Positions 14,201 through 22,730 of a stretch of 64,000 nucleotides of DNA are shown one piece after another. Origin of the DNA: Sipunculus nudus. Taxonomy: Eukaryota > Annelida > Sipuncula > Golfingiida > Sipunculidae. The notes under the pieces are model-generated. The model was not told the origin of the DNA. It did not search any database and was given only the letters and a program-made list of their open reading frames with translations. The stretch lies in the NCBI GenBank assembly GCA_026874595.1, contig CM049307.1, positions 76,050,643-76,114,642 on the forward strand, in the 5' to 3' direction. The position numbers and the translations under genes are program-made. Position 1 is the first letter of the stretch, and each line of letters starts with the position of its first letter.

Positions 14201-15880
14201 TTGCGGAAACGATTTCTGTGTCAAATTTGAAACGAAAACTTCTGTATATCAAAAGTTATAGTGGTCACAATTATTTAAGAATTACGCAGATTTGACATTC
14301 ATGATCAAGGTTAAGGTAACAAGACGCAGAGCATTGTCAAAGAGCATTGTGGAAACAACTTATATCAAATATTCGGGTAAAATCTTATTAGGGTCACAAC
14401 TATTCTGGATATCAACAGATTTGAACTTGAAGATCAAGGTTACCAGTTTTCGCACTTTTCCAAGAGCATAGTGGAAAAAACTGGTGTGTCAAATTTGAAT
14501 GAAAAATCTTCAATACTTTCTAAGTAATGGGGTCACAATAATACCAGAATTCTGTAAAGTTGACGTTGGAGGTCAAGGTCACCAATTTTTCAAAATCATT
14601 CGAGAACATTCTTTGTCAAATTTTAGGGGGAAATGCACAATACTTCTAAAGTATCACGTTAACAATAAATCCTAAAAACGATTAACTGTATTTTTTTCCT
14701 GATTTTACATTTGATCCTAGCTAAGGTCACGATTTTTCGATCTTACCTAAGAACTTGGTTGAAACATCTTGTGTGTCAAATTTTAGGACTAAATATGCAT
14801 TATATCAAAAGTTATAGGGTTCAGAAAAATGTTACATTTAGGCTGATTTGACCATGAAAATCAAGGTCAAGGTCACCAGTTTTTAAACTCTTCTCAGATT
14901 ATGGTAGATATCCAACAGACATAGACTGACGAAAAAGAAAATGCCAAATGACGGCACTAAAGACAATGTCTTTTGGAGGGGTTTTTAGGTCACTAGATGA
15001 AACCACAGTTGTGAAATTGAGTTTTTTTATTGGACAGTCTAAAAACAGAGAATAAAAATGCGTAAAAATAGAAAAGAATACAGTCTTCAGGAATCTGTAA
15101 AACTATTCTTGTCATTACACATAAAAGGTTCAAGAACGTAGATGAAACCACAGCCGAGAAAATGACATGAGCCTCATTTTTCTAAACAACAGTGAAAAAA
15201 TGCGTTGTAATACTAAAAGGTACAGGTGGTGCCACCAGTCTTGAGCAGCTGATGAAATTGTCCCGAAACAATTATAAAGCAAGAATCCTGGCAATCCGTG
15301 AATAAATTATTGAGATTTCGGAGCTTTTGTATCAATTTCATCAATTGTAAATTATTTCGGGTATGCTCAAACAGGCCACGTAACTCTGAGAATAAACCAC
15401 AGTTGCCTGTTGACAGGTTTCAAAGAAATTTAATAACCTCCATAGCTGTCAAGTTAGTAGTTTATAGGTCTAACCTAACCGATTTGTGCCCTGTTACCGG
15501 GTGACAAGATGGGTGACGGAAAAAGAGTAATCGCTATACTCAAATGTTTCACATTCGGCGTAGCTAAATATAAGCATGATGCAAATGATGGAAATTGTGA
15601 GAAGAATAGATTAAGGTTGTCACCCATCATTTCTGGTTCCCCCTGCACTGTCTTTGGAATTCTCAGGGGTAGAAGATTGCTGACACTTCGTGTGTGTAGA
15701 AGATTCCTGTGTTATCTCCGGGCTTGTTGTTGTACCTTCTGTTTTGGGTAATTTCGGTTGCAGATCATCTGTGTGTTTTAGAGTGCTCTGTAGACTCTCT
15801 GCTTGTGGAACTGTTTGATTTTCAGACTCGGCCTCCATTTGGTGTCCTAGTTTCCTTCTCTTTGTCGGGGGTTGTGACAT
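584..15880 (-). CDS. RLR-1: RIG-I-like receptor without CARDs, intact, 6 coding exons
   Basis: Predicted cytosolic RNA sensor or modulator of the RIG-I/MDA5/LGP2 family. Join (minus strand): 15880-15624, 8120-6955, 6504-6319, 5479-5202, 1768-1510, 780-584, giving 780 aa with every junction in phase and GT-AG. Residues 1-85 are disordered; Hel1 begins at LRNYQLEL (residue 90), with Walker A APRGCGKT at 111-118 and DECH at 215-218; a helicase insert follows; Hel2 has motif V TDIAEEGVD (545-553) and motif VI QSRGKAH (574-580); the regulatory domain has C663/C666 and C720/C725 as probable zinc ligands. Human RIG-I is 925 aa with two CARDs and LGP2 is 678 aa with none, so this is LGP2-like in architecture with an added tail. 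Motif III reads LTVC rather than the usual LTAS, and motif VI ends in His rather than Arg. The start is the first Met of exon A; an upstream leader exon is likely. Family call is firm; signalling role is inference. Confidence 0.9.
820..1108 (-). repeat. Dispersed repeat GG1 (GGCGGAGG family) in RLR-1 last intron
   Basis: A near-complete copy of a repeat also present at about 55330-55590 (other orientation) and 63495-63740. It runs from GCCTCCACCAAGAGGG to GACGGAGGCTTGTATTCC and includes TTTGTTCACAACATAAC and a GGTGTTGATCAGG segment. The body resembles a short element widespread in marine animal genomes that ends in GGCGGAGG. It could be a LINE 3' end or a MITE; I cannot assign a class. Confidence 0.5.
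1215..1300 (-). mobile_element. SINE family S2 fragment
   Basis: The words ACCTACAGACCTTAGACGGG and GGGAATTGAACCCTGG match the region around 53545-53615. This is a truncated copy of a tRNA-derived SINE lying in the RLR-1 E-F intron. Confidence 0.5.
1510..1768 (-). CDS. RLR-1 exon E: first half of C-terminal regulatory domain
   Basis: A 259-nt exon encoding a basic linker (KENWDTFKSKKKH) and the first zinc half-site CLHC at residues 663-666, then RKKGTFYICVDE and NRWDETDKRWKV. This matches the RIG-I regulatory domain from LLCRKC onward. Acceptor TTGTAG, donor GTGAGG. Phase 0 to phase 1. Confidence 0.9.
1827..1874. repeat. (TA)n microsatellite
   Basis: Uninterrupted TA dinucleotides within the RLR-1 D-E intron. 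Confidence 0.95.
2220..2266. repeat. (TA)n microsatellite
   Basis: Second TA tract in the same intron, about 350 bp from the first. Confidence 0.95.
2340..2960. repeat. Tandem-core dispersed repeat (TGACCTTGACC type)
   Basis: Contains three degenerate units, each with TGTGACC...GACC(C/T)CATGACCC, AATCAAGGGGTTCTT-like and AAGTCAAGTTTGAAA..ATATG..GATCCAAACTG segments, spaced roughly 130-170 bp, then a GACGGACATACAGAAAGACGG terminus. This matches a repeat architecture common in bivalve genomes (short tandem cores with a GACGGAC end). No coding capacity. The class is unassigned. Confidence 0.5.
2970..4260. other. RLR-1 D-E intron, non-repetitive part
   Basis: No gene or strong repeat recognised. 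Unrelated short open frames only. Confidence 0.3.
4270..5045. repeat. Two R1-family repeat ends
   Basis: Ends at about 4420-4500 and 4960-5040 both carry the R1 signature: GACGGACAAAG, or GGACAATGGACAAGGATGATC, followed by a tract close to ATAGCTCAG..TGAGCT. The first is followed by CAGGTGTCGCCACCAG, a word that recurs as GGTGGTGCCACCAGT at about 15224. They are degenerate and internal to the RLR-1 D-E intron. Confidence 0.5.
5202..5479 (-). CDS. RLR-1 exon D: end of Hel2 (motifs V and VI) and pincer-like helix
   Basis: A 278-nt exon. Motif V is LLVATDIAEEGVDL and motif VI is QSRGKAH. In vertebrate RLRs motif VI is QxRGRxR, whose arginines contact ATP; here the middle Arg is Lys and the last is His. 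A charged helix (SDVEKRELENRNKIRDIEE) corresponds in position to the pincer that links Hel2 to the regulatory domain. Acceptor TTCAG, donor GTAGGA, ends in phase 0. Confidence 0.9.
5480..6318. other. RLR-1 intron C-D
   Basis: 839 bp of AT-rich sequence. No repeat or gene recognised. Confidence 0.4.
6319..6504 (-). CDS. RLR-1 exon C: first part of Hel2
   Basis: A 186-nt exon encoding GLILTRTRFLTERLVLYI, the counterpart of the RIG-I segment ILFVKTRALVDAL (motif IV region), then PARLTGQEGDQYSMTEEEQK, which matches the LTGRGK region of RIG-I (motif IVa). Acceptor ATGCAG, donor GTATAC. Phase 1 to phase 1, length identical in RLR-2. Confidence 0.9.
6505..6954. other. RLR-1 intron B-C
   Basis: 450 bp of AT-rich sequence with nothing recognised beyond the splice sites. 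Confidence 0.4.
6955..8120 (-). CDS. RLR-1 exon B: Hel1 and helicase insert domain
   Basis: One large exon carries the whole DEAD-type RecA domain and the helicase insert. Visible in order: Q-motif-like LRNYQLEL, Walker A APRGCGKT (the usual Thr after Pro is Arg), motif Ia region FIVSIRKIVEQKS, motif II VFDECHH, motif III ILGLTVC, then an alpha-helical, Lys/Glu-rich insert ending SEKKDSK. The acceptor is TTTCAG just above 8120 and the donor is GTGGGC below 6955. The exon is 1166 nt, phase 2 to phase 1, the same as RLR-2. Confidence 0.92.
8205..8375 (+). repeat. R1-family repeat, left end
   Basis: Begins TTTTAGCTCAGCTGACCATA, continues GCGATCACCCTCGGTCTC and GTCCGTC-like sequence, then TCCTAACCGCTTGACCTA. 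The same order is seen at 19318-19500. This is the inverted counterpart of the ends that finish GACGGACAAAGAGTGATCAC..AGCTGAGCTA, so R1 appears to be a terminal-inverted-repeat or foldback element. Confidence 0.6.
12245..12420 (+). mobile_element. SINE family S1, degenerate fragment
   Basis: The body sequence AACGGGAAGGCTGTGCC..CTCAGACCCGAGTGC matches the S1 body at 19058-19110. The tRNA-like head is largely lost. Confidence 0.45.
12560..12945 (+). mobile_element. SINE family S1 copy with poly-A tail
   Basis: Shares AATGGGAAGGTCATCGCC, CAAACGAGTGCGTC, GACCCAGCAATGGGGATGATT and the 3' segment CTGCAGATGTACATA..ATGGAGGCGG with the S1 copies at 18936 and 42160. It ends in A-rich sequence. A poly-G tract of about 16 lies at 12582-12597. 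The tRNA head is disrupted. Confidence 0.6.
13440..13930. repeat. About 170-bp tandem repeat, three units
   Basis: TCTATGTTAAGRYTGCMRTGGYGGCCAT-type sequence recurs at about 13687 and 13852. A shared upstream part (TTAGTTGCAATYRACAGRAA and CCAATATCATTAAGTTTTA) also occurs in the preceding unit from about 13600. Unit length is close to 170 bp. It lies inside the composite inverted-repeat element of the RLR-1 A-B intron. Confidence 0.6.
14130..15000. repeat. R1-family tandem core
   Basis: Roughly 130-150-bp units repeat the order GGTCAAGGTCACCAGTTTTC, AAACTCTTC..GAGCAT.GTGGAAA, TGTGTCAAATTTG..GAAAAATCTTC, AAAAGTTATAGGGTCACAA, GATTTGACTTTGAAGATCAAGG. About five to six degenerate units are visible. 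The same core occurs at 24900-25380. Confidence 0.65.
15001..15620. other. RLR-1 A-B intron, donor-proximal part
   Basis: Contains a GGTGGTGCCACCAGT word near 15224 that recurs beside other R1 copies, then low-complexity AT-rich sequence up to the exon A donor. No gene. Confidence 0.35.
15624..15880 (-). CDS. RLR-1 exon A: disordered N-terminal tail with basic motif
   Basis: Encodes 85 residues beginning MSQPPTKRRKLGHQMEAE, followed by a Thr/Ser/Gln/Glu-rich stretch containing a single unit of the repeat seen expanded in RLR-2. KRRKL resembles a monopartite nuclear localisation signal, but that function is inference. The donor GTGACA follows at 15623. The exon extends upstream to an acceptor at 15903-15905 (AG on the minus strand), so 22 bases of leader precede the ATG. 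It ends in phase 2, matching exon B. Confidence 0.75.
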
Positions 15881-15905
15881 TGGATCAGGTTGGCTTCTGA
15901 CCCTA

Positions 15906-17863
15906 AAGAGTTTTAAATTGAAGAAGGAATGTTAATTAAATTCTGTGGAGTGTTAGGTTGATTCATTACATTTTGAAGATAATGTGGATAACTGTGTTTA
16001 ACTAAATGATTCATTACCATTAATAGGGCAATTTACCTCACTGGTATGAGGGGCGCCTTTGTTCTGGACCTGACCTGTTTTCCAGCCACTGAGATGATTA
16101 ACTGTGATAAGTTTTGTGTTCTGCACAGTAAAGTTTGGTAAAGATCCTGGCTGAGGTTGTGGTAGCTTATACTACGTTTTCGTTTTGTTTTATACATGTA
16201 CATGCATAAATAAAAAAAATCTATCAGGATTCAGGTCAAGGTAAAAAATAAATAGAAGGTGCAAACTTGTGATCTAGGACTAAGGTTGTTGGCATATTCC
16301 AGCTTTGAAAATCAGCCATACTAGAGATCTAGCGTAAACAGAAAATGACATAAGAAAGAGAGAGAGAAAAAGAAAAATGAATTAAAATTTTTTAATCGAT
16401 GTCTTTACCCCAAGTAGTTCCCACATATGGATACTAAATAAATGCATCAACCAGAGGAGGCTGAATTAATACAGAGTTAACATATTCTGGGATCTGCTCA
16501 CTCGGCTTTCATCAGCGCATATAAGGAATATATACTGGAGTAAACTTGAGCTATGTTTCCATGTAGCCGTTAATCTCGTGCGTCTCGTACTAAAAAAAAT
16601 CGCATCCCTCTTTTTAAGATGAACTCTTTCAATGTGTACGTTTTAATGTGCTCAGCATGCGTATGCGCAAAAACGGACCGCATCGAAACGGGTCGGTGAG
16701 CGATTCATCCGTTTTGCGGATGGCAAAAATGCCTATACATTTCCCAACAGTGCGCCGGCGCCAGGTCACCGGGTGCATTTAAAATAAAATTGTGCATGTG
16801 TGCAGTTTCAAAATAAGCACGCAAGAAAATACGATATTTGCGGATACATGGAATCAAAGCTTTAGCTTTATAAATATTAATTTCTTCAGGCTTCTGGCCT
16901 CTTAATTTGCTTCAATAACAGACTGGATTGTCCTGAACTTTGACACAGTTGAGCAAGCGATCACAGACTCTGAGACCACAGGGGTATGTCGTTAATAATT
17001 TAAAAAATAAATAGAACTCCACACTTTAGATATGGTGTAATATTTGCCATCTAACCCCTTATCTAAGCCACAGAACCGCCAGATAAAGCGATATACATGT
17101 AATCTACTGCGATATCTTTACAATATGCCCCTGTGCCCATGGCAACAAATAACAGAGGGATCTCCACACTAAGATTTGGCATGATAACCTGTATATGATA
17201 CCTGTATACACATATGCAGGTAATGATTTTCTTTTTTTTTATCATGGGTGGTGTGCGAGTGTAAGATTTGGTATCATAACCTGTATAATCTTGTTATTTC
17301 AAATCACATTAAATAAGTCCAATAGGCTTGCTTTTTTCATTTTTAGCTTTTCTCAATTATTTAAACATGAACATTTTTATTATAATTTTACTCATTTGGT
17401 GAATTTAATCTTTTCTGCATTGAAGCCTGTCACACAAGTGGAGAAATGTTTACCTGTACAAGACATCACCCTCCTTGACTAGTGGACCTCATGAATTAGT
17501 CAATCCCTTTATCTGAAATTTCAGATTATCGCTTTGTTCGGTAGATGAGCTAGTATTACGGTCAAGCTCTCCACATGAAGGTGATTATATTTCATATGAC
17601 TCATGCCAGGTTAAAGCTTACTATAATAATATTTGGTATATATCACTATATGTAGATAATGTATATTTGCACTGTATGTGAACCTTAACCTTACATTTGG
17701 CAGGAGTATAACCAAAAAAAAATGTCCCTTTATTTGATTGGCCAGTATACAGAGTACGGTTCACTGTATGAGAGAGGACAAAAGGGTATGATTATATAGG
17801 GGGATTCATTGTGGCATCTCTGTACCTTACATGATTTCTATGTATTGACATTTTCTGGATATA

Positions 17864-17905
<42 letters not shown>

Positions 17906-18138
17906 GAATAAAAATGATAACTAAAGTTGCAGAATTCACATCTCTTGTGACTAGGTGCCACAAATGCCACGAATTTGTGTGAGCGAGTATGTTAGCTCAA
18001 TATATTCAGAATAACAGTAACATAACTTAACAACACGATACTTTGGCCACGGGAATATTAACACAGGCAACGCAATCCGAGTACAATACAAACATTTAAT
18101 TAGCTGATTAGCGTGGAACAAGGAGAAAGCACACATAC
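15906..18138 (-). other. RLR-1 intron 1
   Basis: No gene. It holds a (GT)n tract at 17867-17903, a purine-rich AG run near 16357-16375, and a stretch around 16600-16860 rich in GCGGA/TGCGC words recalling the MITE-like segments in the equivalent introns of RLR-2 and RLR-3. The rest is AT-rich sequence without a recognisable signal. Confidence 0.4.
17867..17903. repeat. (GT)n microsatellite
   Basis: A run of GT dinucleotides in RLR-1 intron 1. Confidence 0.95.
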
Positions 18139-18355
18139 CGACAGGAGCCCGATGTTTATGTGTATCGGCATACCGTGGTGGAAATACCAGTGGGATTTCC
18201 GGGCTGGCAAATTCTGGGAAAAATTTAAGTTCACGCTGCCATCTGGCGAACGGATGTTGAACTAAAACAGAATTGCTCCACTGCGCAAAATATATAACAA
18301 AATGGTTTAATAAAAATAAGACTTGATGTGGCATAGGCATGTTCCGTTCGATTAA
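18139..18355 (-). promoter_or_regulatory. RLR-1 putative leader exon with splice donor
   Basis: This block is alignable to 41550-41755 and 48589-48795, each lying 2.1-2.5 kb upstream of exon A. Shared words on the minus strand include GCCAGATGGCAGC, TTCCCAGAATT and a terminal CTCCTGT/C-G followed by a donor (GTATGT here). An ATG at 18340 opens a frame of 67 codons that runs to the donor. It cannot be the N-terminus of the receptor with the acceptor I see, because the phase-1 join meets a stop before or over the exon A ATG. Best read as 5' leader with an upstream ORF; the transcription start is not located. Confidence 0.5.
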
Positions 18356-18935
18356 ATGTTTATTTTGGGACATAGACAAACGAAAGAACACTCACAATTT
18401 TTAGATTTTACTTTATTATGTACATATCTTATAAGGTTCACACCGTAAGGTCCTTGGTAATGGTTGGAACAAAATTGACAGACCTGAAAACAAGGGCGTC
18501 AGTACAGTGGCGGGGTGGCGGTTGGAGGCAGGGGTGGGGGTGGGGTGGGGGGGGGGGGACTGGTGGAGGATATATATGTAGCAATGCTAGAGATTCTGTA
18601 TTTGCTACAAGTTAGAATGATAATGAATTTATAACTTAAAGTGATCGGCAGTGAAGGATCCAGGCTTTTTTTTGCCGGGGGGGGGGGGGATTTTATATGT
18701 TATATGTGTTACTGGCATCTAAAATGTGTGCAAACCAGCGATGATGAAGACAAGGTGGGGTTAGTGGGAGACTTTGTAACTTAGAAAGAAATCCTTGCGT
18801 TGTAGTACGATCTCGCATTTTATTTATAAGCTTTCAACTATACGTTTAACTATACACCGGGGAATATAGTTCACCTATTAATCATTTGTGTGGGATGCAT
18901 GACCCATATCTATAGGTTTCTTAGTGGTTCTATAA

Positions 18936-19318
18936 GACCGGCTACTGTGGCTCAGGGGTAGAGCACAGAACTCAAAGGTCGTGAGTTCAAATCTCAGCCG
19001 AGGAGCGGTGAGATTTGCACGGTCGGCCCCAACACAGGGTTAGCGCTCTGCATGCTAAATGGGAAGGCTGTACCCCAGAGCCGTGTATCACTCACAAACG
19101 AATGCGTCCTCGGAAGGTTCCTCGTTGTTAGAACCAGCAATGGGTTAATTACACACCAAGGACCTTCCGGTGCGGTAGACACCGGCCTCTGTAACAACAG
19201 GATATAAAATAAAAAATTGTCACGTAGTCCCAAACCGAAATGGAACTCTGCTGATGTACATACTTAGCTTAATATATAGATAAGTCAGCATAAAAATGGA
19301 GAAGGTTGCCTCTTAATA
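18936..19318 (+). mobile_element. SINE family S1, near full length
   Basis: The tRNA-like head starts GACCGGCTACTGTGGCTC, with an A-box-like TGGCTCAGGGGTAGAGC and a B-box-like GTGAGTTCAAATCTC, spaced as in a tRNA gene. The unrelated body carries AATGGGAAGGCTGTACC, AATGCGTCCTCGG and ACCAGCAATGGG, and the 3' part CTGATGTACATAC..AAAAATGGAGAAGG. The head cannot form a proper acceptor stem, so it is a pol III-derived retroposon, not a tRNA gene. An R1 left end abuts it at 19318. Confidence 0.75.
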
Positions 19319-19640
19319 AAATAGTAATCTGAGCTACAGCGGTCACTCTTTGTCCGTCGTCCGTCTATCCGTACATTAAAAGGGCGCAAATCGTAACCAC
19401 TGGACCTAGAATATTTTAACTTTACATCCATGCAGCACCATGAAAAATCCCCTTGGAAACCTGAAATTAGGTCTCTGTTGTCCATATCCTCTAAGCTATA
19501 GGGCTCAAAATTACCTAACAGAATAAATAAAAAAATTAATACAAAAGCTACAGCATCTAAACAACTAATGCATTGATCACCATTATTCTTTGCATGCATA
19601 TTGATCATGGAGTGTTTCATCAGTTCCTGCAGACTAGTGG
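19318..19640 (+). repeat. R1-family repeat, left end
   Basis: TAATCTGAGCTACAGCGGTC then CTTTGTCCGTCGTCCGTC, then GGGCGCAAATCGTAACCACT. It mirrors the right end at 25380-25447. It ends near GTGGCGCCACCTGTA at about 19637-19651, a word repeated next to other R1 copies. Confidence 0.6.
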
Positions 19641-19676
19641 CGCCACCTGTATTTTTTTTAATTTTAGGCATTTTTT

Positions 19677-19683
<7 letters not shown>

Positions 19684-19719
<36 letters not shown>
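19684..19719. repeat. (CT)n microsatellite
   Basis: A run of CT dinucleotides. It generates long artefactual open frames on both strands. Confidence 0.95.
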
Positions 19720-19720
<1 letters not shown>

Positions 19721-20350
19721 AGACCTTCAGAGATGCGGCCGTCCTTTAACACATTCGCTGCCAATGACGTGTATACACGTATACACGTCATATATTTATA
19801 ATCCATTTCCAGCAGGAATTCTCACAAATTTTTCATTAAATTCTTTGCAGATGAGTAGTAGTACATTCATAAAATAGTATCGCAGTATGAAAATGAATTA
19901 TTTGTTATTCAACAGTGCGCTGCATCATTCGAAAGCAGGAAAGGTGTGTAGATGGTGACAAAAACCACGGATCCGGTCCATTGCCGTGAAATAACTTCAC
20001 GACGCGCTTCAGTTTGAAGTCGATTCCTTGTAAGAATACTACTTTGAATCAAACGAAAAGGAGGATCGTAAAAATATGTAGCTAGTTTCATATTAGAACA
20101 TGTTTTGGCCACTTATTTACGACAAACCCGGTTGGGAGGCCAAGGAGTAATAGATCGCACCTTAGGTGTGAACTCAAGATAGCGAGGCGTGAGGTCGTTC
20201 AGGTTTATTGCCCCGCGAGGACAGGGTATTCCGCAATCAACAACAAAAGGCGTGTGCCACATGATTGACAGTGTAGTTCGGCAGTGTAATCAGAACGCGG
20301 CTGCGAATGGTTCTTTCGGCTTATTTCTTGTTCCTTATTTACTTATATAT

Positions 20351-20352
<2 letters not shown>

Positions 20353-20394
<42 letters not shown>
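20353..20394. repeat. (TA)n microsatellite
   Basis: TA tract in the spacer between RLR-1 and RLR-2. Confidence 0.95.
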
Positions 20395-20396
<2 letters not shown>

Positions 20397-20974
20397 CTTT
20401 ATAAGTAACTTCACAAACAAGTGCTCGTAAATTGCGAAACTGAAATAATCTCCGTGTTTCTTGTGACTGTTACAATGACGAGGTCAACTGCGCGTCAAGG
20501 CTCAAGCATGTCGGTAGGCCTATTTATAAACAGTCTATGACGATGTTTGAAAATTACATGTGTAAAGTTTAATTATATTTTTTTAATAATTATATTGATT
20601 GGTGCAATCGCTGTGTTCGTTATGAAAGCGTAAAAATGTATGTTTGAGCACAAAAATTACATGTTTGTTAAAAAAAAAAAAAAAATCACTCAGGTTGGAA
20701 GTCAGGCTATCAGCCGTGTCACACATGCGTACAACCTGTTCTAACCACTACACCATTTTGGATCTAATGCCGAATGTTGTTTTCATACTTATATTGCATA
20801 AATATAAAAATCGCGCGTGCCCGAATATACAGTACCGGTATTATATTTATTTTGGTTAGACATAGGCCCATATTTGTCAGTGCCTCTCAGTCATTTGACT
20901 CTTCCCAAATCAGCATTCGCGCCAATATACACATTTTCATTTGGTTCATCATTTACAAATATAGATCTTTATCA

Positions 20975-21001
20975 AGCCCGTAGGCTTGGGGGGTTCGGAC
21001 G

Positions 21002-21035
<34 letters not shown>
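20975..21035. repeat. G/C hairpin running into a 32-nt poly-C tract
   Basis: GGGGGGTTCG-GA-CGAACCCCCC forms a perfect 10-bp stem, and its right arm continues into C at 21005-21035. It looks like the end of an unclassified DNA element with G/C-rich termini. Confidence 0.6.
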
Positions 21036-21036
<1 letters not shown>

Positions 21037-21099
21037 CTGAGCATCTGAGTTCCACCTGACGAATACAGATATGCTATAATCTAGGAAAATTATACAGAA

Positions 21100-22699
21100 C
21101 TTTATGTTAAACCCCTTCTGTCCGGTTCCATGCATGTCCTCACAGGGAGAGACTATATTTCTGTATAAATATTGTTTAAAGTGGCCTCTTTTCTTAAGCT
21201 CTGTCAGGGATGAAGACTGCAATTATGGTTCAAAATGTTTAATTTCACCCCTGAAACAAGAGAAAACTGTTGATTGCCCTTTCTCATGCAAAGAGGGCAG
21301 TAGCACCCTCTTGTTTCCGGGCCAACGGATGTAACTAGGCCTATAAGGCCACTTTGTCAATAGCGCACGCACAGAGGGCATACATGCCAAGGGACCAAAC
21401 CCAGCTTGTTCCCATCAAAATAACAAATAAAGGAAGAAACCAAACAAAAAGTTAAAATATATCATAGAGATTTATAAATGAGCTTATGGAACTTTTCGAT
21501 ATGTTGGGAAAGTAAAATAAAAGGGCCTTGCATATTGCTTCGTAGCTACAGGCCTGTCACGCAAACAATTCTATTTGTTCTTTCTTGTTTGCGTACGTTA
21601 CAGCTCCTAAGGTGGAGAGTTTACCCTCTAACGCTTGTTCAGATCTGACCAAAGCGGTTCGGACTATGATATTCGGCGTTCAGCGGGAGGACATGTAACA
21701 GCCTCTACATATTACGCATAATACAGGTGTGTTAACTCAGTTGAGAAATAAATTGTAACTTAAATGTCCAGTATGTATTGAATTATTTGCACTTACTCTC
21801 AAATAATACAGAAAATGGTTACCTCAATCGGCTCTTGTTAACAGCCTGGCAAGGCATGTTGGCAAGGCTAAGGAGGGTCTATCCTTTGGGGATTTATAAG
21901 GGGACCACCATATTTGGGTGTTTTACGTAATTTGCATAGATCCCCCTGTTAATTTGCAAGTGATACCCTTTTGGGGTTTTGGTCGAATAAGAGGGGAAAC
22001 TCTCACCAACAGGTGTTCGGACTCCATTCCTGAATGGAGTCTGAATGTTCGGGCTAATTGCTTCGGTGGTTCAGAAGAGTATATGGTGATGATCAACCGT
22101 CTATAGTCGTCCTATCAGCAGTTTGTCTGCCCGTTAGATTAGCTTGTTTTTTCATCGTTATCTACGGATATTAAAAAATTAACATAGAGTACGATGTACA
22201 GACGTTCTACTAAACCGGACACTAGGTCACTGTGTTTGTTCCTTTGAAAAATTAAACTAAACCAGATTGCATTCAAAACCTATTTTAACAATTCAAGACT
22301 GAAAAATGTTAAGCTTGTATTGTTCTGATTAAGGCACAGAGCATTTCATAATATGTTGGATATATATGAAGAAAATTAGGTCAGTATTGAGTAATTATGG
22401 ACTGGATCCTGTGTTTAGTCGAGAATTTTTTTACCTAATGAATATGTTAACCGCTTAAGCTAGAACTCAGTTCATCCAGAAAATAACTACAGTTCATTTA
22501 GATTTAAGTAAACACTGGAGATCAGGTCAGAAATTCAATGTATTTTTAAAATAATCAACAAATGTAAAAACACTACCATGAATTTCACCCTATACTTTGA
22601 CTATCGCATATTGTTTTCCAGTAAGCACTGTTAATTTAATTTTCAAATACCATGAATACATAGATTTAAGCTTTTGGTTCTGAAAGTCTAAGGCAGTTC

Positions 22700-22730
<31 letters not shown>

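Noticed and set aside
17951-18391. 146-codon frame as an N-terminal CARD exon of RLR-1
   Set aside because: It overlaps the conserved leader block, has no death-fold pattern, and its phase does not join exon A in frame.
18936-19020. tRNA gene
   Set aside because: A and B boxes are present, but the ends do not form an acceptor stem, and the same head with a long non-tRNA body recurs at 42588. It is a SINE.
20690-20765. tRNA-like sequence on the minus strand (TGGTGTAGTGGTTAGAAC)
   Set aside because: Only an A-box-like stretch is convincing. The B box and stems are poor and no second copy was found.
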